Assembly: GCF_002855515.1 (NCBI RefSeq)
Contig: NZ_PKRP01000001.1
Span: 620,001 to 684,000 of the forward strand
Origin: Rhizobium sp. TH135
Lineage (GTDB): Bacteria > Pseudomonadota > Alphaproteobacteria > Rhizobiales > Rhizobiaceae
Direction of reading: 5' to 3'
Length of the DNA: 64,000 nucleotides
The stretch's first letter is position 1; each line of letters begins with the position of its first letter. This document shows, piece by piece, positions 1-8,979 of the stretch. A program made the translations under genes and the position numbers. Below the pieces are notes generated by a model. The model was not told the origin of the DNA, searched no databases, and saw nothing but the letters and a program-made list of their open reading frames with translations.

Positions 1-2
1 TG

Positions 3-62
3 CGCCAGCGTCTGAAGGTTGCGATCCAGGTGCTGACCGCGATGGCGGGTGCGCAGAATTGA
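3..62 (+). CDS. 3' end of an unidentified gene (partial)
   Basis: The first 60 bases read open in one frame to a TGA at 60-62 and would encode a 19-residue tail, RQRLKVAIQVLTAMAGAQN. The composition is protein-like and the frame enters from outside the window, so it is probably the C-terminus of the gene upstream of lysS. The tail is too short to name. It is separated from lysS by a mosaic repeat. Confidence 0.4.
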   Translation, partial: RQRLKVAIQVLTAMAGAQN

Positions 63-72
63 TTTGAAAGAG

Positions 73-188
73 TGCCCCTCATCCGCCCTTCGGGCACCTT
101 CTCCCCGTGAACGGGCGAAGGCCACGACGGCCAAACTTGGCACAACGTCTCCTCTACCCGCTTGCGGGGAGAGGGTAGGGTGAGGGGC
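73..188. repeat. Rhizobial intergenic mosaic repeat (RIME-like)
   Basis: The element is bounded by GCCCCTCA (73-80) and its complement TGAGGGGC (181-188) and contains internal inverted pieces such as CTTCTCCCCGTGAACGGG and CCCGCTTGCGGGGAGAGGG. The same ends and inner pieces recur at 10985-11054, 12386-12540 and 39192-39268. Such palindromic intergenic elements are known in rhizobia; transcripts would fold into strong hairpins. Confidence 0.75.
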
Positions 189-225
189 GAAGACTTACGG
201 CAGAGGCCGCCACAGGAACCACGCG

Positions 226-1722
226 ATGACCGAACAGACCACCGAAACCGCCCTCTCCTCCGACCCGACGGAAGTCCGCCGCCAGAAGCTCGCGCTGCTG
301 CGCGAACAGGTCGGCGACGTCTATCCGGCGCATTTCCACCGCACGATGACCAATGCGGAATTTGCCGAGAAATACGCAGGGTTGGAACTGGACGAGACGT
401 CTGACGACATCATCACTGTAGCCGGCCGCGTTTATTCATCGCGCAATTCCGGCATGTTCATGGACATCCATGACGCCTCGGGCAAGATCCAGATCTTCTC
501 CCACAAGGACACGACGCCGGAACAAGCCCGCGCGCTGCTGCCGATGATCGACCTCGGCGACATCATCGGCGTCAAGGGCCAGGTCCGTCGCACCAAGCGC
601 GGCGAACTGACCATCAACGCCCATGAAATCACCATGCTGACCAAGACGCTTCTCCCCATGCCGGAGAAGTATCATGGCCTCGCCGACATCGAGCTGCGCT
701 ACCGCAAGCGCCACCTCGACATCCTCACCAATGAGGAATCCAAGCTCCGCTTCCAGCAGCGCTCGAAGATCGTCTCCGGCATCCGCCGCTTCCTCGAGGG
801 CGAAGGCTTCCTCGAAGTCGAGACGCCGATGCTGCAGACCGTCTATGGCGGCGCGACCGCCGAGCCGTTCAAGACGCACCACAACACGCTGAAGATGGAC
901 ATGTATCTGCGCATCGCGCCGGAACTGTTCCTCAAGCGTACGCTGGTATCGGGCCTTGCCGACAAGGTGTTCGAGGTCAACCGCAACTTCCGCAACGAAG
1001 GTGTGTCGACCCGCCACAATCCCGAATTCACCATGATGGAATGCTACTGGGCCTATGCCGATTACGAGGACATGATGGGCCTCGTCGAGCGCATGTTCGA
1101 GACGCTCGCGATCGGCATCCACGGCACGACCGACCTTACCTTCGGTGACAAGCAGCTTTCCTTCAAGGGCCCGTTCAAGCGCGTGCCCATGCCCGACGCC
1201 GTCAAGGAAGCAACAGGCATCGACTTCCTGGCCATGAAAACCGACGAGGAAGCCCGCATCGCCGCGAAGGCCGCAGGTTTTGCCGTCGAGAAGGACTGGA
1301 CATGGGGCGAATGCCTCGCCTTCATCTTCGAGGAAAAGGTCGAGGGCACGCTGATCCAGCCGTCGCACGTTACGCATTTCCCCAAGGACATCTCGCCCTT
1401 TGCCAAGGAAGTGCCGGGCGAACCGCGCCTCGTCGAGCGTTTCGAGACCTATTGCAACGCCTGGGAAGTCGGCAACGCCTTCTCTGAACTGAACGACCCG
1501 GAAGAGCAGCGCAAGCGCATGGTCGAGCAGCTCGAACAGGCCCATTCGCGCGGCGAAAAGGACAAGCAGCTCGACGACGAGTTCCTCGATGCGATCGACC
1601 AGGGCATGCCGCCCGCCGGCGGCCTCGGCATCGGCGTCGACCGCCTGATCATGCTGTTGACCAACGCCCCGTCGATCCGCGACGTCATCCTCTTCCCGGC
1701 GCGCCGCAACCGCAACGACTGA
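226..1722 (+). CDS. lysS: Lysyl-tRNA synthetase, class II
   Basis: Charges tRNA-Lys with lysine using ATP in the cytoplasm. The 498-residue length fits the class II enzyme. An N-terminal OB-fold (about residues 55-165, with AGRVYSSRNSG and the later KGQVRRTKRGEL) precedes the catalytic core. Motif 2 is seen as FRNEGVSTRHNPEFTMME and motif 3 as GIGVDRLIMLLTNAPSIRDV close to the C-terminus. The ATG at 226 has AGGAA at 213-217, and the N-terminus has the short acidic lead common in alphaproteobacterial LysRS. It stands alone between a mosaic repeat and a bidirectional terminator. Class II LysRS is unusual among alphaproteobacteria at large, where class I is common, but many rhizobia carry it. 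Confidence 0.96.
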   Translation: MTEQTTETALSSDPTEVRRQKLALLREQVGDVYPAHFHRTMTNAEFAEKYAGLELDETSDDIITVAGRVYSSRNSGMFMDIHDASGKIQIFSHKDTTPEQARALLPMIDLGDIIGVKGQVRRTKRGELTINAHEITMLTKTLLPMPEKYHGLADIELRYRKRHLDILTNEESKLRFQQRSKIVSGIRRFLEGEGFLEVETPMLQTVYGGATAEPFKTHHNTLKMDMYLRIAPELFLKRTLVSGLADKVFEVNRNFRNEGVSTRHNPEFTMMECYWAYADYEDMMGLVERMFETLAIGIHGTTDLTFGDKQLSFKGPFKRVPMPDAVKEATGIDFLAMKTDEEARIAAKAAGFAVEKDWTWGECLAFIFEEKVEGTLIQPSHVTHFPKDISPFAKEVPGEPRLVERFETYCNAWEVGNAFSELNDPEEQRKRMVEQLEQAHSRGEKDKQLDDEFLDAIDQGMPPAGGLGIGVDRLIMLLTNAPSIRDVILFPARRNRND

Positions 1723-1743
1723 GCGAATATAACCATCACATGC

Positions 1744-1776
1744 AAAAGCCCCGGCCTCTAAGGACCGGGACTTTTG
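1744..1776. terminator. Bidirectional rho-independent terminator
   Basis: AAAAGCCCCGGCC, a short loop TCTAA and GGACCGGGACTTTT form a GC-rich stem flanked by A-run and T-run, so it can end both lysS (+) and the converging gene at 1827-3386 (-). Confidence 0.8.
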
Positions 1777-1826
1777 TGTTTCTTGGCCGTGAGTTGCAGC
1801 GCGTGGTGCTCAGGCAATCTCAGCGA

Positions 1827-3386
1827 TCAGTGATCGGCCTTGGCATGCTCGTCGGCTTTGGGCTTGGCCTTGGGCGGCAGGATTGCTTCGTCTTCCGCGG
1901 GTGGATGGGCCTCGGTCGCAGCGCCATGCTCTTCCGGCTTGGGTGCCGGCGCGGCAGCTCCCGCACCCTGTGGTGCGATCGGCTGTGCCCGCATCTTCTC
2001 GAGCCAGGCAGCCCCGTGGTCGGCACTCTTGGCACCATCCGAACCCTCGGCGGGCTTGGCTTCAGCGGCAACATCCGCGACGGGTGCCTCTTCCTCGGAG
2101 CCGCCAAGCCCAACCATGCTCTTTAGCGATGAGAACCAGCCGTCGCCTTCGGCGGGTGCCTCTTCGGCAACAGGCGTCTCACCGGCAGCAACGTCATGGC
2201 CAGCGGCTTGTTCGACCGCACCGTCGTGGCTGCTTTCATCCGCGCTATGGGCCGCAGCCTCATCGACAACAGCGGGCTTCTCTTCGGTATGCGCGACCTG
2301 TTCAGCCCCATGCTCGGGCGCAGCCACATGCGCCGCATCGGCAGCCGGGTCTTCAGCATGTGCGGCAGGATCCGCGGCAGCATGTTCGGTCGTGGCGTCT
2401 CCGTGCGTCTCGCCAGAGCCTGCGTCTCCATGGGCGACAGCAGCCGGTTCCGCATGATCCTCGGCCGGCGCCTCGTGCCCCTCGGCCACGGCACCATGGC
2501 CATCGGCGGGTGCCGCATGGCCGTCCGCCGGTACGGCATGTCCTTCTGCTGGCGCTTCATCACCGCCAAGACCGACCATGCCCATCAGCGAGGCCATCCA
2601 GCCCTTTCCTTCTTCGGCACCGTGCTCGGCGACCGGAGTTTCCTCACCGTGTTCGCCGGCCGGCGCATCGCCATGCCCTTCGGCCTCACCCTTGGCATCC
2701 GTCTCGCCATGCCCATCGGCCGGCTTCTCGCCATGGGCATCCTCGGCACCATGAGCCGGCGCCTCTCCGTGACCATCGGCGGCCTTCTCGCCATGGCCCT
2801 CACCTTCCGGCACCAGGCCTTCAGGCTTCACACAATCCGTCTGATCGTTGAGCTTGGCGACAAGCGCCTGAATATCGGCCTCGAGCATGTCGACACGCTC
2901 GCCGAAAAACTCGCCATTCGGCGCAGCAAGACCATCAGCATAACGGGCCGTCAGGACACGCGCCGACATATCCTGAGGCACATGGCTCGGGTCCGGAACG
3001 TAGATAACGTCAGCCCCGACCGCACGACCGCGCATGCCCGAGCGATCCTTGGGACCGCTGGCATCGAGTACCACGACCTGCACCAGGTCGGCCTTCTTCG
3101 TTTCCTGCAGGGTCTTTGCCACGCGCAAGGCCGTCTTGACGCGCGTCAAGCCATCGCCCGGCTCATTGGTGGTGATGAACTTGCGCACCCAGAAGCGATC
3201 CTTTTTGTGGATCTCGACCGTCTTCACTTCCGTGCATTCAAGCCCGTTCAATTCGGCATAGGAGGGGCCGAGCAGTTTGTCCGCGCCGATATAGACGGCA
3301 GCGGCACCCGTGCCGCCAAGGGTGACCAGCACCCCGCCCAAAATCAGCATGAGCTTTCGTGAAAGGTGGATCTTCGGCACCTTCAC
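1827..3386 (-). CDS. Membrane-anchored protein with long His/Ala/Glu-rich tail, unknown function
   Basis: Not recognised as a named family. Taking the GTG at 3386 (GGCGGAG just upstream) gives 519 residues. A basic start (VKVPKIHLSRK) leads into one membrane segment (about 12-32, LMLILGGVLVTLGGTGAAAV). Next comes a folded region to about residue 165 with two cysteines. After that, more than 300 residues are low complexity: repeated GHGE, DGHG, HGAE and AHGD units, with dozens of histidines, alanines, glutamates and prolines. Two copies of a short insert, WMASLMGMVGLGG and WFSSLKSMVGLGG, interrupt the tail. A His-rich tail can bind divalent metals; its divergent placement beside sitABCD makes a periplasmic metal-buffer role conceivable, but this is inference. 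The low-complexity tail could equally be a linker. Confidence 0.6.
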   Translation of the reverse strand: MKVPKIHLSRKLMLILGGVLVTLGGTGAAAVYIGADKLLGPSYAELNGLECTEVKTVEIHKKDRFWVRKFITTNEPGDGLTRVKTALRVAKTLQETKKADLVQVVVLDASGPKDRSGMRGRAVGADVIYVPDPSHVPQDMSARVLTARYADGLAAPNGEFFGERVDMLEADIQALVAKLNDQTDCVKPEGLVPEGEGHGEKAADGHGEAPAHGAEDAHGEKPADGHGETDAKGEAEGHGDAPAGEHGEETPVAEHGAEEGKGWMASLMGMVGLGGDEAPAEGHAVPADGHAAPADGHGAVAEGHEAPAEDHAEPAAVAHGDAGSGETHGDATTEHAAADPAAHAEDPAADAAHVAAPEHGAEQVAHTEEKPAVVDEAAAHSADESSHDGAVEQAAGHDVAAGETPVAEEAPAEGDGWFSSLKSMVGLGGSEEEAPVADVAAEAKPAEGSDGAKSADHGAAWLEKMRAQPIAPQGAGAAAPAPKPEEHGAATEAHPPAEDEAILPPKAKPKADEHAKADH

Positions 3387-3510
3387 GCTTGGAACTCCGC
3401 CATGACACCGTCCCGACTGTTTACGCAATACTGAGGTCGACTATAGCCCCCTTCTCCTTGCGGAACCTTTAACCCCGGCTTTCCAGTTCCGGCACAGATC
3501 ACGGAAAGCT

Positions 3511-3531
3511 TTTTGCAAATGATTTGCAAAA
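3511..3531. promoter_or_regulatory. Perfect palindrome, probable Mur/Fur-family operator of sitA
   Basis: Two 10-base arms, TTTTGCAAAT and its exact complement, flank a central G directly upstream of the sitA -35 box. The TGCAAAT...ATTTGCA pattern resembles Mur-responsive sequences described for rhizobial sitABCD, where Mur with manganese represses transcription. It may also affect the divergent His-rich gene starting at 3386. Confidence 0.7.
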
Positions 3532-3534
3532 GCG

Positions 3535-3562
3535 TTGACATCAGCGCGAAGCGCGATAGATT
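3535..3562 (+). promoter_or_regulatory. Probable sitABCD promoter
   Basis: TTGACA at 3535-3540 and TAGATT at 3557-3562 are separated by 16 bases and lie 36 bases before the sitA ATG. The -35 box nearly abuts the palindrome at 3511-3531, a geometry that fits repression. Confidence 0.55.
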
Positions 3563-3597
3563 TTAATGAGAATGACTTGCAAGAACAGGAATAGACC

Positions 3598-4485
3598 ATG
3601 GTCTCAAAGCTTGCCTGCCGTCTTTTCGCCCTGGCGCTCCTGCTGCCGGGGACAGCCTTTGCAGACGACAAGCTGAAGGTCGTCACGACTTTCACCGTGA
3701 TTGCCGATATTGCCCAGAATGTTGCAGGCGATGCCGCAATCGTCGAAAGCATCACCAAGCCCGGCGCGGAAATCCACGGCTACCAGCCCACGCCGCGCGA
3801 CATCCTGAAGGCACGCGATGCCAATCTGGTGCTGCGCAATGGCCTCAACCTCGAAGCCTGGTTTGAAAAATTCCTCGCCAATCTCGACGACGTGCCGACC
3901 GTAACCGTCAGTGATGGCATCGAGCCGATCGGCATTGCCGGCGGTGCCTATGACGGCAAGCCCAACCCGCATGCATGGATGTCGCCGGAAAACGCCCTCG
4001 TCTATGTCGAAAACATCCGCAAGGCCCTGACCGATCTCGACCCCGCAAACGCCGCGATCTACGAGGCCAATGCGAGGACCTATTCGCAGAAGATCAGCGC
4101 CGAGATCGAGCCGATGAAGGCGGAAATCGCCAGGATCCCGGAAAACGAGCGCTTCCTCGTGACGAGCGAAGGCGCCTTCTCCTACCTCGCCCGAGATCTC
4201 GGCATGAAGGAACTCTACCTCTGGCCGATCAATGCCGACAGCCAGGGCACGCCGCAGCAGGTCAAGGCGGTCGTTGACCAGGTGATCGAAAACAAGATCC
4301 CCGTCGTATTCTCTGAGAGCACTGTATCCGACAAGCCGGCCAAACAGGTCGCAGCCGAAACCGGGGCACGCTACGGGGGCATACTTTATGTGGACTCCCT
4401 CAGCGAGCCTGATGGCCCGGTCCCGACCTATCTGGATCTCTTGAAGGTGACGGTATCGACCATCGTGAAGGGATTTGCCGGATGA
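3598..4485 (+). CDS. sitA: Manganese/zinc ABC transporter, periplasmic binding protein SitA
   Basis: Cluster A-I (ZnuA/SitA) binding protein of 295 residues that captures Mn2+ (possibly Zn2+ or Fe2+) in the periplasm. Signal peptide at residues 1-22 ends LPGTAFA. Candidate metal ligands are His in [11 protein letters not shown], His in [11 protein letters not shown], Glu in [13 protein letters not shown] and Asp near the C-terminus ([11 protein letters not shown]). It lacks the long His-rich loop typical of ZnuA, favouring a manganese role. First gene of sitABCD; AGGAA precedes the ATG and the stop overlaps sitB. Confidence 0.88.
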   Translation: MVSKLACRLFALALLLPGTAFADDKLKVVTTFTVIADIAQNVAGDAAIVESITKPGAEIHGYQPTPRDILKARDANLVLRNGLNLEAWFEKFLANLDDVPTVTVSDGIEPIGIAGGAYDGKPNPHAWMSPENALVYVENIRKALTDLDPANAAIYEANARTYSQKISAEIEPMKAEIARIPENERFLVTSEGAFSYLARDLGMKELYLWPINADSQGTPQQVKAVVDQVIENKIPVVFSESTVSDKPAKQVAAETGARYGGILYVDSLSEPDGPVPTYLDLLKVTVSTIVKGFAG

Positions 4486-5369
4486 TCATGGGATCGGGCG
4501 CAAGACGCAATCGCGAAGGGATCGCCGCAGAGGATGTGACGGTCACCTATCGCAACGGCCACACGGCCTTGCGCCATGCGAGTTTTGCGATCCCGCCCGG
4601 AACCATCACGGCCCTTGTCGGCGTCAACGGCGCCGGCAAGTCCACCCTCTTCAAGGCGATCATGGGCTTCGTGCCGGTAGCGTCAGGTGAGATCCGCGTG
4701 CTCGGCATGAGCGTCAAGCAGGCACTCAAGCAAAACCTCGTCGCCTACGTCCCTCAGGCCGAAGAAGTCGACTGGAACTTCCCCGTGCTCGTCGAAGATG
4801 TCGTGATGATGGGCCGTTACGGCCACATGAATTTCCTGCGCATCCCCTCCAAGCGCGATCATCAGCTCGTTGACGAAGCGCTCGCCCGCGTCGGCATGGG
4901 CGATTACCGCAAGCGCCAGATCGGCGAGCTCTCCGGCGGACAGCGCAAGCGCGTCTTCCTTGCCCGTGCACTCGCCCAGGAAGGCCAGGTGATCCTACTC
5001 GACGAACCCTTCACCGGCGTCGATGTCACCACCGAGGAACAGATCATCGGCCTGATGAAGGATCTGCGCGCCGAAGGCCGCGTCATGCTGGTCTCCACCC
5101 ATAATCTCGGCAGCGTGCCCGACTTCTGCGATCGCACCATCTTCGTCAAGGGCACGGTCATCGCCTCGGGCAAGACCGAGGACACCTTCACCGAGGCAAA
5201 CCTGAAAACCGCCTTCGGAGGGGCGCTACGCCACTTCGTGCTCGCCGGCCGCGACCTGCACGACGACGACGATGGCCGCGAGGTCACCGTCATCACCGAT
5301 GACGAGCGCCCCTTCGTCATCTATGGCCAGCCGAAACCAGGAGCATCAGATGCTCGCGACCCTGGTTGA
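4482..5369 (+). CDS. sitB: Manganese ABC transporter ATPase SitB
   Basis: Cytoplasmic ATPase powering SitCD. Walker A GVNGAGKS is at residues 47-54, the signature LSGGQ at 150-154 and Walker B VILLDEP at 170-176, followed by the switch histidine in VSTHNLG. The start ATG overlaps the sitA stop; a second ATG two codons on is possible. The C-terminus (about 240-295) is an acidic extension and overlaps sitC by 20 bases, so translation is coupled. Confidence 0.9.
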   Translation: MIMGSGARRNREGIAAEDVTVTYRNGHTALRHASFAIPPGTITALVGVNGAGKSTLFKAIMGFVPVASGEIRVLGMSVKQALKQNLVAYVPQAEEVDWNFPVLVEDVVMMGRYGHMNFLRIPSKRDHQLVDEALARVGMGDYRKRQIGELSGGQRKRVFLARALAQEGQVILLDEPFTGVDVTTEEQIIGLMKDLRAEGRVMLVSTHNLGSVPDFCDRTIFVKGTVIASGKTEDTFTEANLKTAFGGALRHFVLAGRDLHDDDDGREVTVITDDERPFVIYGQPKPGASDARDPG

Positions 5370-6258
5370 GCCCTTCACCTATGATTACATGCGCAACGCC
5401 ATCCTGGTGAGCGCATTGGTTGGCGGCGTCTGCGGCTTCCTCTCCGCCTATCTGATGCTGAAGGGCTGGTCGCTGATCGGCGACGCGCTCTCCCATGCCA
5501 TCGTGCCGGGCGTTGCCGGCGCCTACATGCTCGGCCTGCCTTTTGCATTCGGAGCTTTCATGTCCGGCGGGCTCGCAGCGCTTGCCATCCTCTTCCTCAA
5601 CCAGCGGACCAAGCTGAAGGAAGACGCGATCATCGGTTTGATCTTCACCTCCTTCTTCGGCCTTGGCCTGTTCATGGTGTCGATCTCGCCCGTCTCGATC
5701 GACATCAAGACCATCGTGCTCGGCAATATCCTCGCGATCACGCCGGCCGACACGCTGCAGCTCGTGCTGATCGGCGGCGTAAGCCTCCTCGTGCTGACGC
5801 TGAAGTGGAAGGACCTGATGGTCACCTTCTTCGACGAGAACCATGCCCGTTCGATCGGCCTCAAACCCGAGCGTCTCAAGGTAATCTTCTTCACCCTGCT
5901 AGCGGCCTCAACGGTTGCCGCCATGCAGACCGTCGGCGCCTTCCTGGTCATCGCCATGGTCGTGACGCCAGGCGCCACAGCCTATCTGCTGACCGACCGC
6001 TTCCAGCGGCTGATCCTCATGGCACTCGGCATCGGTGCCGGCACGAGCTTCGTCGGCGCTTATGCCAGCTACTTCCTCGACGGCGCCACGGGCGGGATTA
6101 TCGTCGTGCTGCAGACCCTGATCTTCCTCGCAGCCTTCCTCTTCGCCCCCAAGCACGGCTTGCTGGCCGCCCGCAGTCGCGCCCGCGAAGCGCTGGAACC
6201 CATGCCTTCCGCAGCCACGGCAGAACCGCACCGCTTGCCCGAGGAGCGGCCGGCATGA
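5350..6258 (+). CDS. sitC: Manganese ABC transporter permease SitC
   Basis: Inner-membrane ABC-3 family permease of 302 residues with many hydrophobic spans from residue 14 on; motifs [20 protein letters not shown] and [12 protein letters not shown] are typical of ZnuB/SitC. The ATG at 5350 is chosen over the upstream in-frame start at 5272 because AGGAG lies just before it and the family N-terminus begins here. It lies inside the end of sitB and is followed by sitD with an ATGA overlap. The last 30 residues are hydrophilic. Confidence 0.88.
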   Translation: MLATLVEPFTYDYMRNAILVSALVGGVCGFLSAYLMLKGWSLIGDALSHAIVPGVAGAYMLGLPFAFGAFMSGGLAALAILFLNQRTKLKEDAIIGLIFTSFFGLGLFMVSISPVSIDIKTIVLGNILAITPADTLQLVLIGGVSLLVLTLKWKDLMVTFFDENHARSIGLKPERLKVIFFTLLAASTVAAMQTVGAFLVIAMVVTPGATAYLLTDRFQRLILMALGIGAGTSFVGAYASYFLDGATGGIIVVLQTLIFLAAFLFAPKHGLLAARSRAREALEPMPSAATAEPHRLPEERPA

Positions 6259-7112
6259 GCGAAACCCTCGAACTCGCGATCCTGCCCTTCCAGCTTCCTT
6301 TCATGCAGTCGGCCTTCGTGGTGACGCTGATGATCGCCATCCCCATGGCACTCCTCTCCTGCTTGCTGGTGCTAAAAGGCTGGTCGCTGATGGGCGACGC
6401 CGTCTCCCATGCCGTGCTTCCGGGCGTGGTCATCGCCTACATCGTCGGTATTCCGCTGGCGATCGGGGCCTTTATCGCCGGTCTCGTCTGTGCGCTTCTG
6501 ACCGGCTTCATCAAGGAGAACAGCCGCATCAAGGAAGACACCGTGCTCGGCATCGTCTTTTCGGGCATGTTCGGTCTGGGCTTGGTCCTCTATGTCCAGG
6601 TCCAGAGCTCCGTTCACCTTGACCACATCCTCTTCGGCGACATGCTGGGTCTGCTGCCCTCGGATCTCATCGAGACCGGCCTGATCGCCCTCTTCGCCAC
6701 CGCATTCCTCGTTGTATTGCGCAAGGATCTTCTGGCCCACGCCTTCGATCCGCAGCACGCCCGCGCCATCGGCCTCTCGGTCCGTCTGCTGCATTACGGC
6801 CAGCTCGCCGTGCTCTCGCTCGTCGTCGTCGGTGCCTTGAAGGCCGTTGGCATCATCCTATCGATTGCCATGCTGGTCGCCCCCGGCGCCATCGCCTTCC
6901 TGCTCACCAAGCGCTATGCAACGATGCTGGTGACGGCCGTGATCGTTGCTGTCTCGTCTTCACTCGCGGGCATCTATCTAAGCTTCTTCATCGACAGTGC
7001 CCCCGCCCCGACGATCGTCTTGATCATGAGCGGCATCTTCATCCTCGCCTTCTTCCGCACGCTTTGGCAGGCCCGCAGCGTCAACCGCATCGCCGCAGCA
7101 GAAAACATCTGA
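6255..7112 (+). CDS. sitD: Manganese ABC transporter permease SitD
   Basis: Second ABC-3 permease, 285 residues, paralogous to SitC: LVLKGWSLMGDAVSHAVLPG and MLVAPGAIAFLL match the SitC motifs. Two different permeases in one operon is the usual SitABCD/MntABCD arrangement, giving a heterodimeric channel. The start overlaps the sitC stop by ATGA. Last gene of the operon; arsA begins 82 bases later on the same strand with its own ribosome binding site. Confidence 0.88.
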   Translation: MSETLELAILPFQLPFMQSAFVVTLMIAIPMALLSCLLVLKGWSLMGDAVSHAVLPGVVIAYIVGIPLAIGAFIAGLVCALLTGFIKENSRIKEDTVLGIVFSGMFGLGLVLYVQVQSSVHLDHILFGDMLGLLPSDLIETGLIALFATAFLVVLRKDLLAHAFDPQHARAIGLSVRLLHYGQLAVLSLVVVGALKAVGIILSIAMLVAPGAIAFLLTKRYATMLVTAVIVAVSSSLAGIYLSFFIDSAPAPTIVLIMSGIFILAFFRTLWQARSVNRIAAAENI

Positions 7113-7194
7113 TCGCCCTGCCACTTGGCATGGATCAAGTGTGCAAAGGCAAGGGCGGGCTAGGGTCTCCTCATCAAAGCGAGGATGGACGCCC

Positions 7195-8964
7195 ATGTCG
7201 ACGATGAAACTGCTTCAAAAACCCACCCGCCATCTGTTTTTCACCGGCAAGGGTGGCGTCGGCAAGACCTCGCTCAGCTGTGCGACGGCCATCGCGCTCG
7301 CCGACCAGGGACTGAAGATCCTGCTCGTCAGCACCGATCCCGCCTCCAATCTCGATGAAATGCTGGGGCTGATCCTCGGCAGCGATCCGACACCTGTGCC
7401 GGGCGTGCCAGGCCTGTCGGCGATGAACATCGATCCCGAGAGCGCAGCAGAAGACTATCGCCAGCGCGTGCTCGGCCAGATGGCACCTGATGTGACCGAA
7501 AAGGACCGCACCACCGTGCGCGAACAACTGTCAGGCGCCTGCACCACCGAGATTGCCGCCTTCGACGAATTCGTCGGCCTGCTGGCCGATGACAATCCAC
7601 GCTTCGACCACATAATCTTCGACACAGCCCCGACCGGCCACACCCTGCGGCTGCTCAGCCTGCCCAAGGCCTGGACAGGTTTTCTGGAGACCAACGAACG
7701 CGGCGCCTCCTGCCTTGGCCCCCATTCCGGGCTGAAAATGCAGGAGGACCGCTTCCGCACGGCGCTGGAATGCCTCGGCGATCCCGCCCGAACCACCATC
7801 GTGCTGGTGACACGCGCCGATCGCGGCGCGATCCGCGAGGCTGCCCGCACCGCCGGAGAACTTTCCGAACTCGGCCTCTCCAACCAGATGCTCGCCGTCA
7901 ACGGCCGCTTCACGCCGACAGATCCGAACGACCCGGTGGCCGCGGCCTTCGCGGCAGAACAGAAGAAGGCACTGACTGACCTGCCAACCGTACTGGCATC
8001 GCTGCCTCGCGACGAGGTCGCCCTCAAACCCTTCGACATGGTGGGACTCGAAGCGCTGCGCGGACTGCTGTCCGATACGCCGCTCCCACCTCCCGGCGAT
8101 ACCGCAGACGACACCTTCGAAAGCCCCGACCTCCCCCGTCTCTCGACGCTGGTCGATGAAATCGCGGCAAGCGGCAAGGGCCTCGTGATGGTCATGGGCA
8201 AGGGCGGCGTCGGCAAGACCACGGTTGCGGCAGCCGTCGCCGTCGGGCTCGCCGCCCGTGGCCACACGGTCCACCTCACCACGACAGACCCGGCGGCCCA
8301 TCTGTCCTTCGTCGTCGGCGCCGCCGCCATGCCCGGCCTGACCGTCGACCGCATCGATCCAGAGGCCGAGACCACCCGCTACATCGACAAGATCATGGCG
8401 ACCAAGGGCCGGGATCTCGATGAAGCCGGGAAGGCCTTGTTGCGCGAGGATCTTGCCTCTCCCTGCACCGAGGAAGTGGCCGTCTTCCACGCCTTTTCGC
8501 GCGTCGTCGGCGAAGCCCGATCGAGCTTCGTCGTCATCGATACGGCCCCGACAGGCCACACGCTGCTGCTCCTCGATGCGACAGGCGCCTATCACCGCCA
8601 GATGACCCGCCACATGGACGACAACGCTCCCGGCCGCATGGTCACGCCGCTGATGCGCCTGCAGGACCCCGCCTATACGCGCGTCCTGCTGGTGACGCTG
8701 CCGGAGACGACACCGGTCTCGGAAGCATCCGCCCTGCAGGACGACCTGCGCCGCGCTGGCATCGCGCCCTATGGCTGGGTGGTAAACAAGTCCATGGCGA
8801 TCACAGGCACCCGCGATCCGCTCCTGCGCGCCCGCATCCGGGGCGAAAAGGCGCAGATCGAAAGGGTGAAACGCGATTATGCCGAGCGGTTATACGGCCT
8901 GGACTCCCGCCCGATTGCTCCGGTGGGGCTGGAAGAATTGAAACGCATTGCGGAAGAGGAATAA
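7195..8964 (+). CDS. arsA: Two-domain ArsA-type arsenite/antimonite ATPase
   Basis: Soluble ATPase that normally energises ArsB to export As(III)/Sb(III). At 589 residues it is the duplicated bacterial form: P-loops GKGGVGKT at 18-25 and 335-342, and signal-transduction motifs DTAPTGHT at 143-150 and 449-456. The three metalloid-binding cysteines of E. coli ArsA (113, 172, 422) have clear counterparts at Cys116 (SGACTTEIAAF), Cys173 (GASCLGP) and Cys424 (ASPCTEEVAVF), so metalloid activation is likely retained. The ATG at 7195 is chosen for GAGGA at 7181-7185. No arsB, arsC, arsD or arsR lies in the window, so its membrane partner must be elsewhere or absent. Confidence 0.88.
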   Translation: MSTMKLLQKPTRHLFFTGKGGVGKTSLSCATAIALADQGLKILLVSTDPASNLDEMLGLILGSDPTPVPGVPGLSAMNIDPESAAEDYRQRVLGQMAPDVTEKDRTTVREQLSGACTTEIAAFDEFVGLLADDNPRFDHIIFDTAPTGHTLRLLSLPKAWTGFLETNERGASCLGPHSGLKMQEDRFRTALECLGDPARTTIVLVTRADRGAIREAARTAGELSELGLSNQMLAVNGRFTPTDPNDPVAAAFAAEQKKALTDLPTVLASLPRDEVALKPFDMVGLEALRGLLSDTPLPPPGDTADDTFESPDLPRLSTLVDEIAASGKGLVMVMGKGGVGKTTVAAAVAVGLAARGHTVHLTTTDPAAHLSFVVGAAAMPGLTVDRIDPEAETTRYIDKIMATKGRDLDEAGKALLREDLASPCTEEVAVFHAFSRVVGEARSSFVVIDTAPTGHTLLLLDATGAYHRQMTRHMDDNAPGRMVTPLMRLQDPAYTRVLLVTLPETTPVSEASALQDDLRRAGIAPYGWVVNKSMAITGTRDPLLRARIRGEKAQIERVKRDYAERLYGLDSRPIAPVGLEELKRIAEEE

Positions 8965-8979
8965 GACCTGCGGAGCGTT

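Noticed and set aside
436-1545. Long minus-strand frame opposite lysS
   Set aside because: Antisense shadow of a high-G+C gene; the lysS frame has clear catalytic motifs.
1883-2851. Plus-strand frames opposite the His-rich gene, rich in Arg, Pro and His
   Set aside because: They arise from the repeated codons of the opposite strand; no start signal, no domain.
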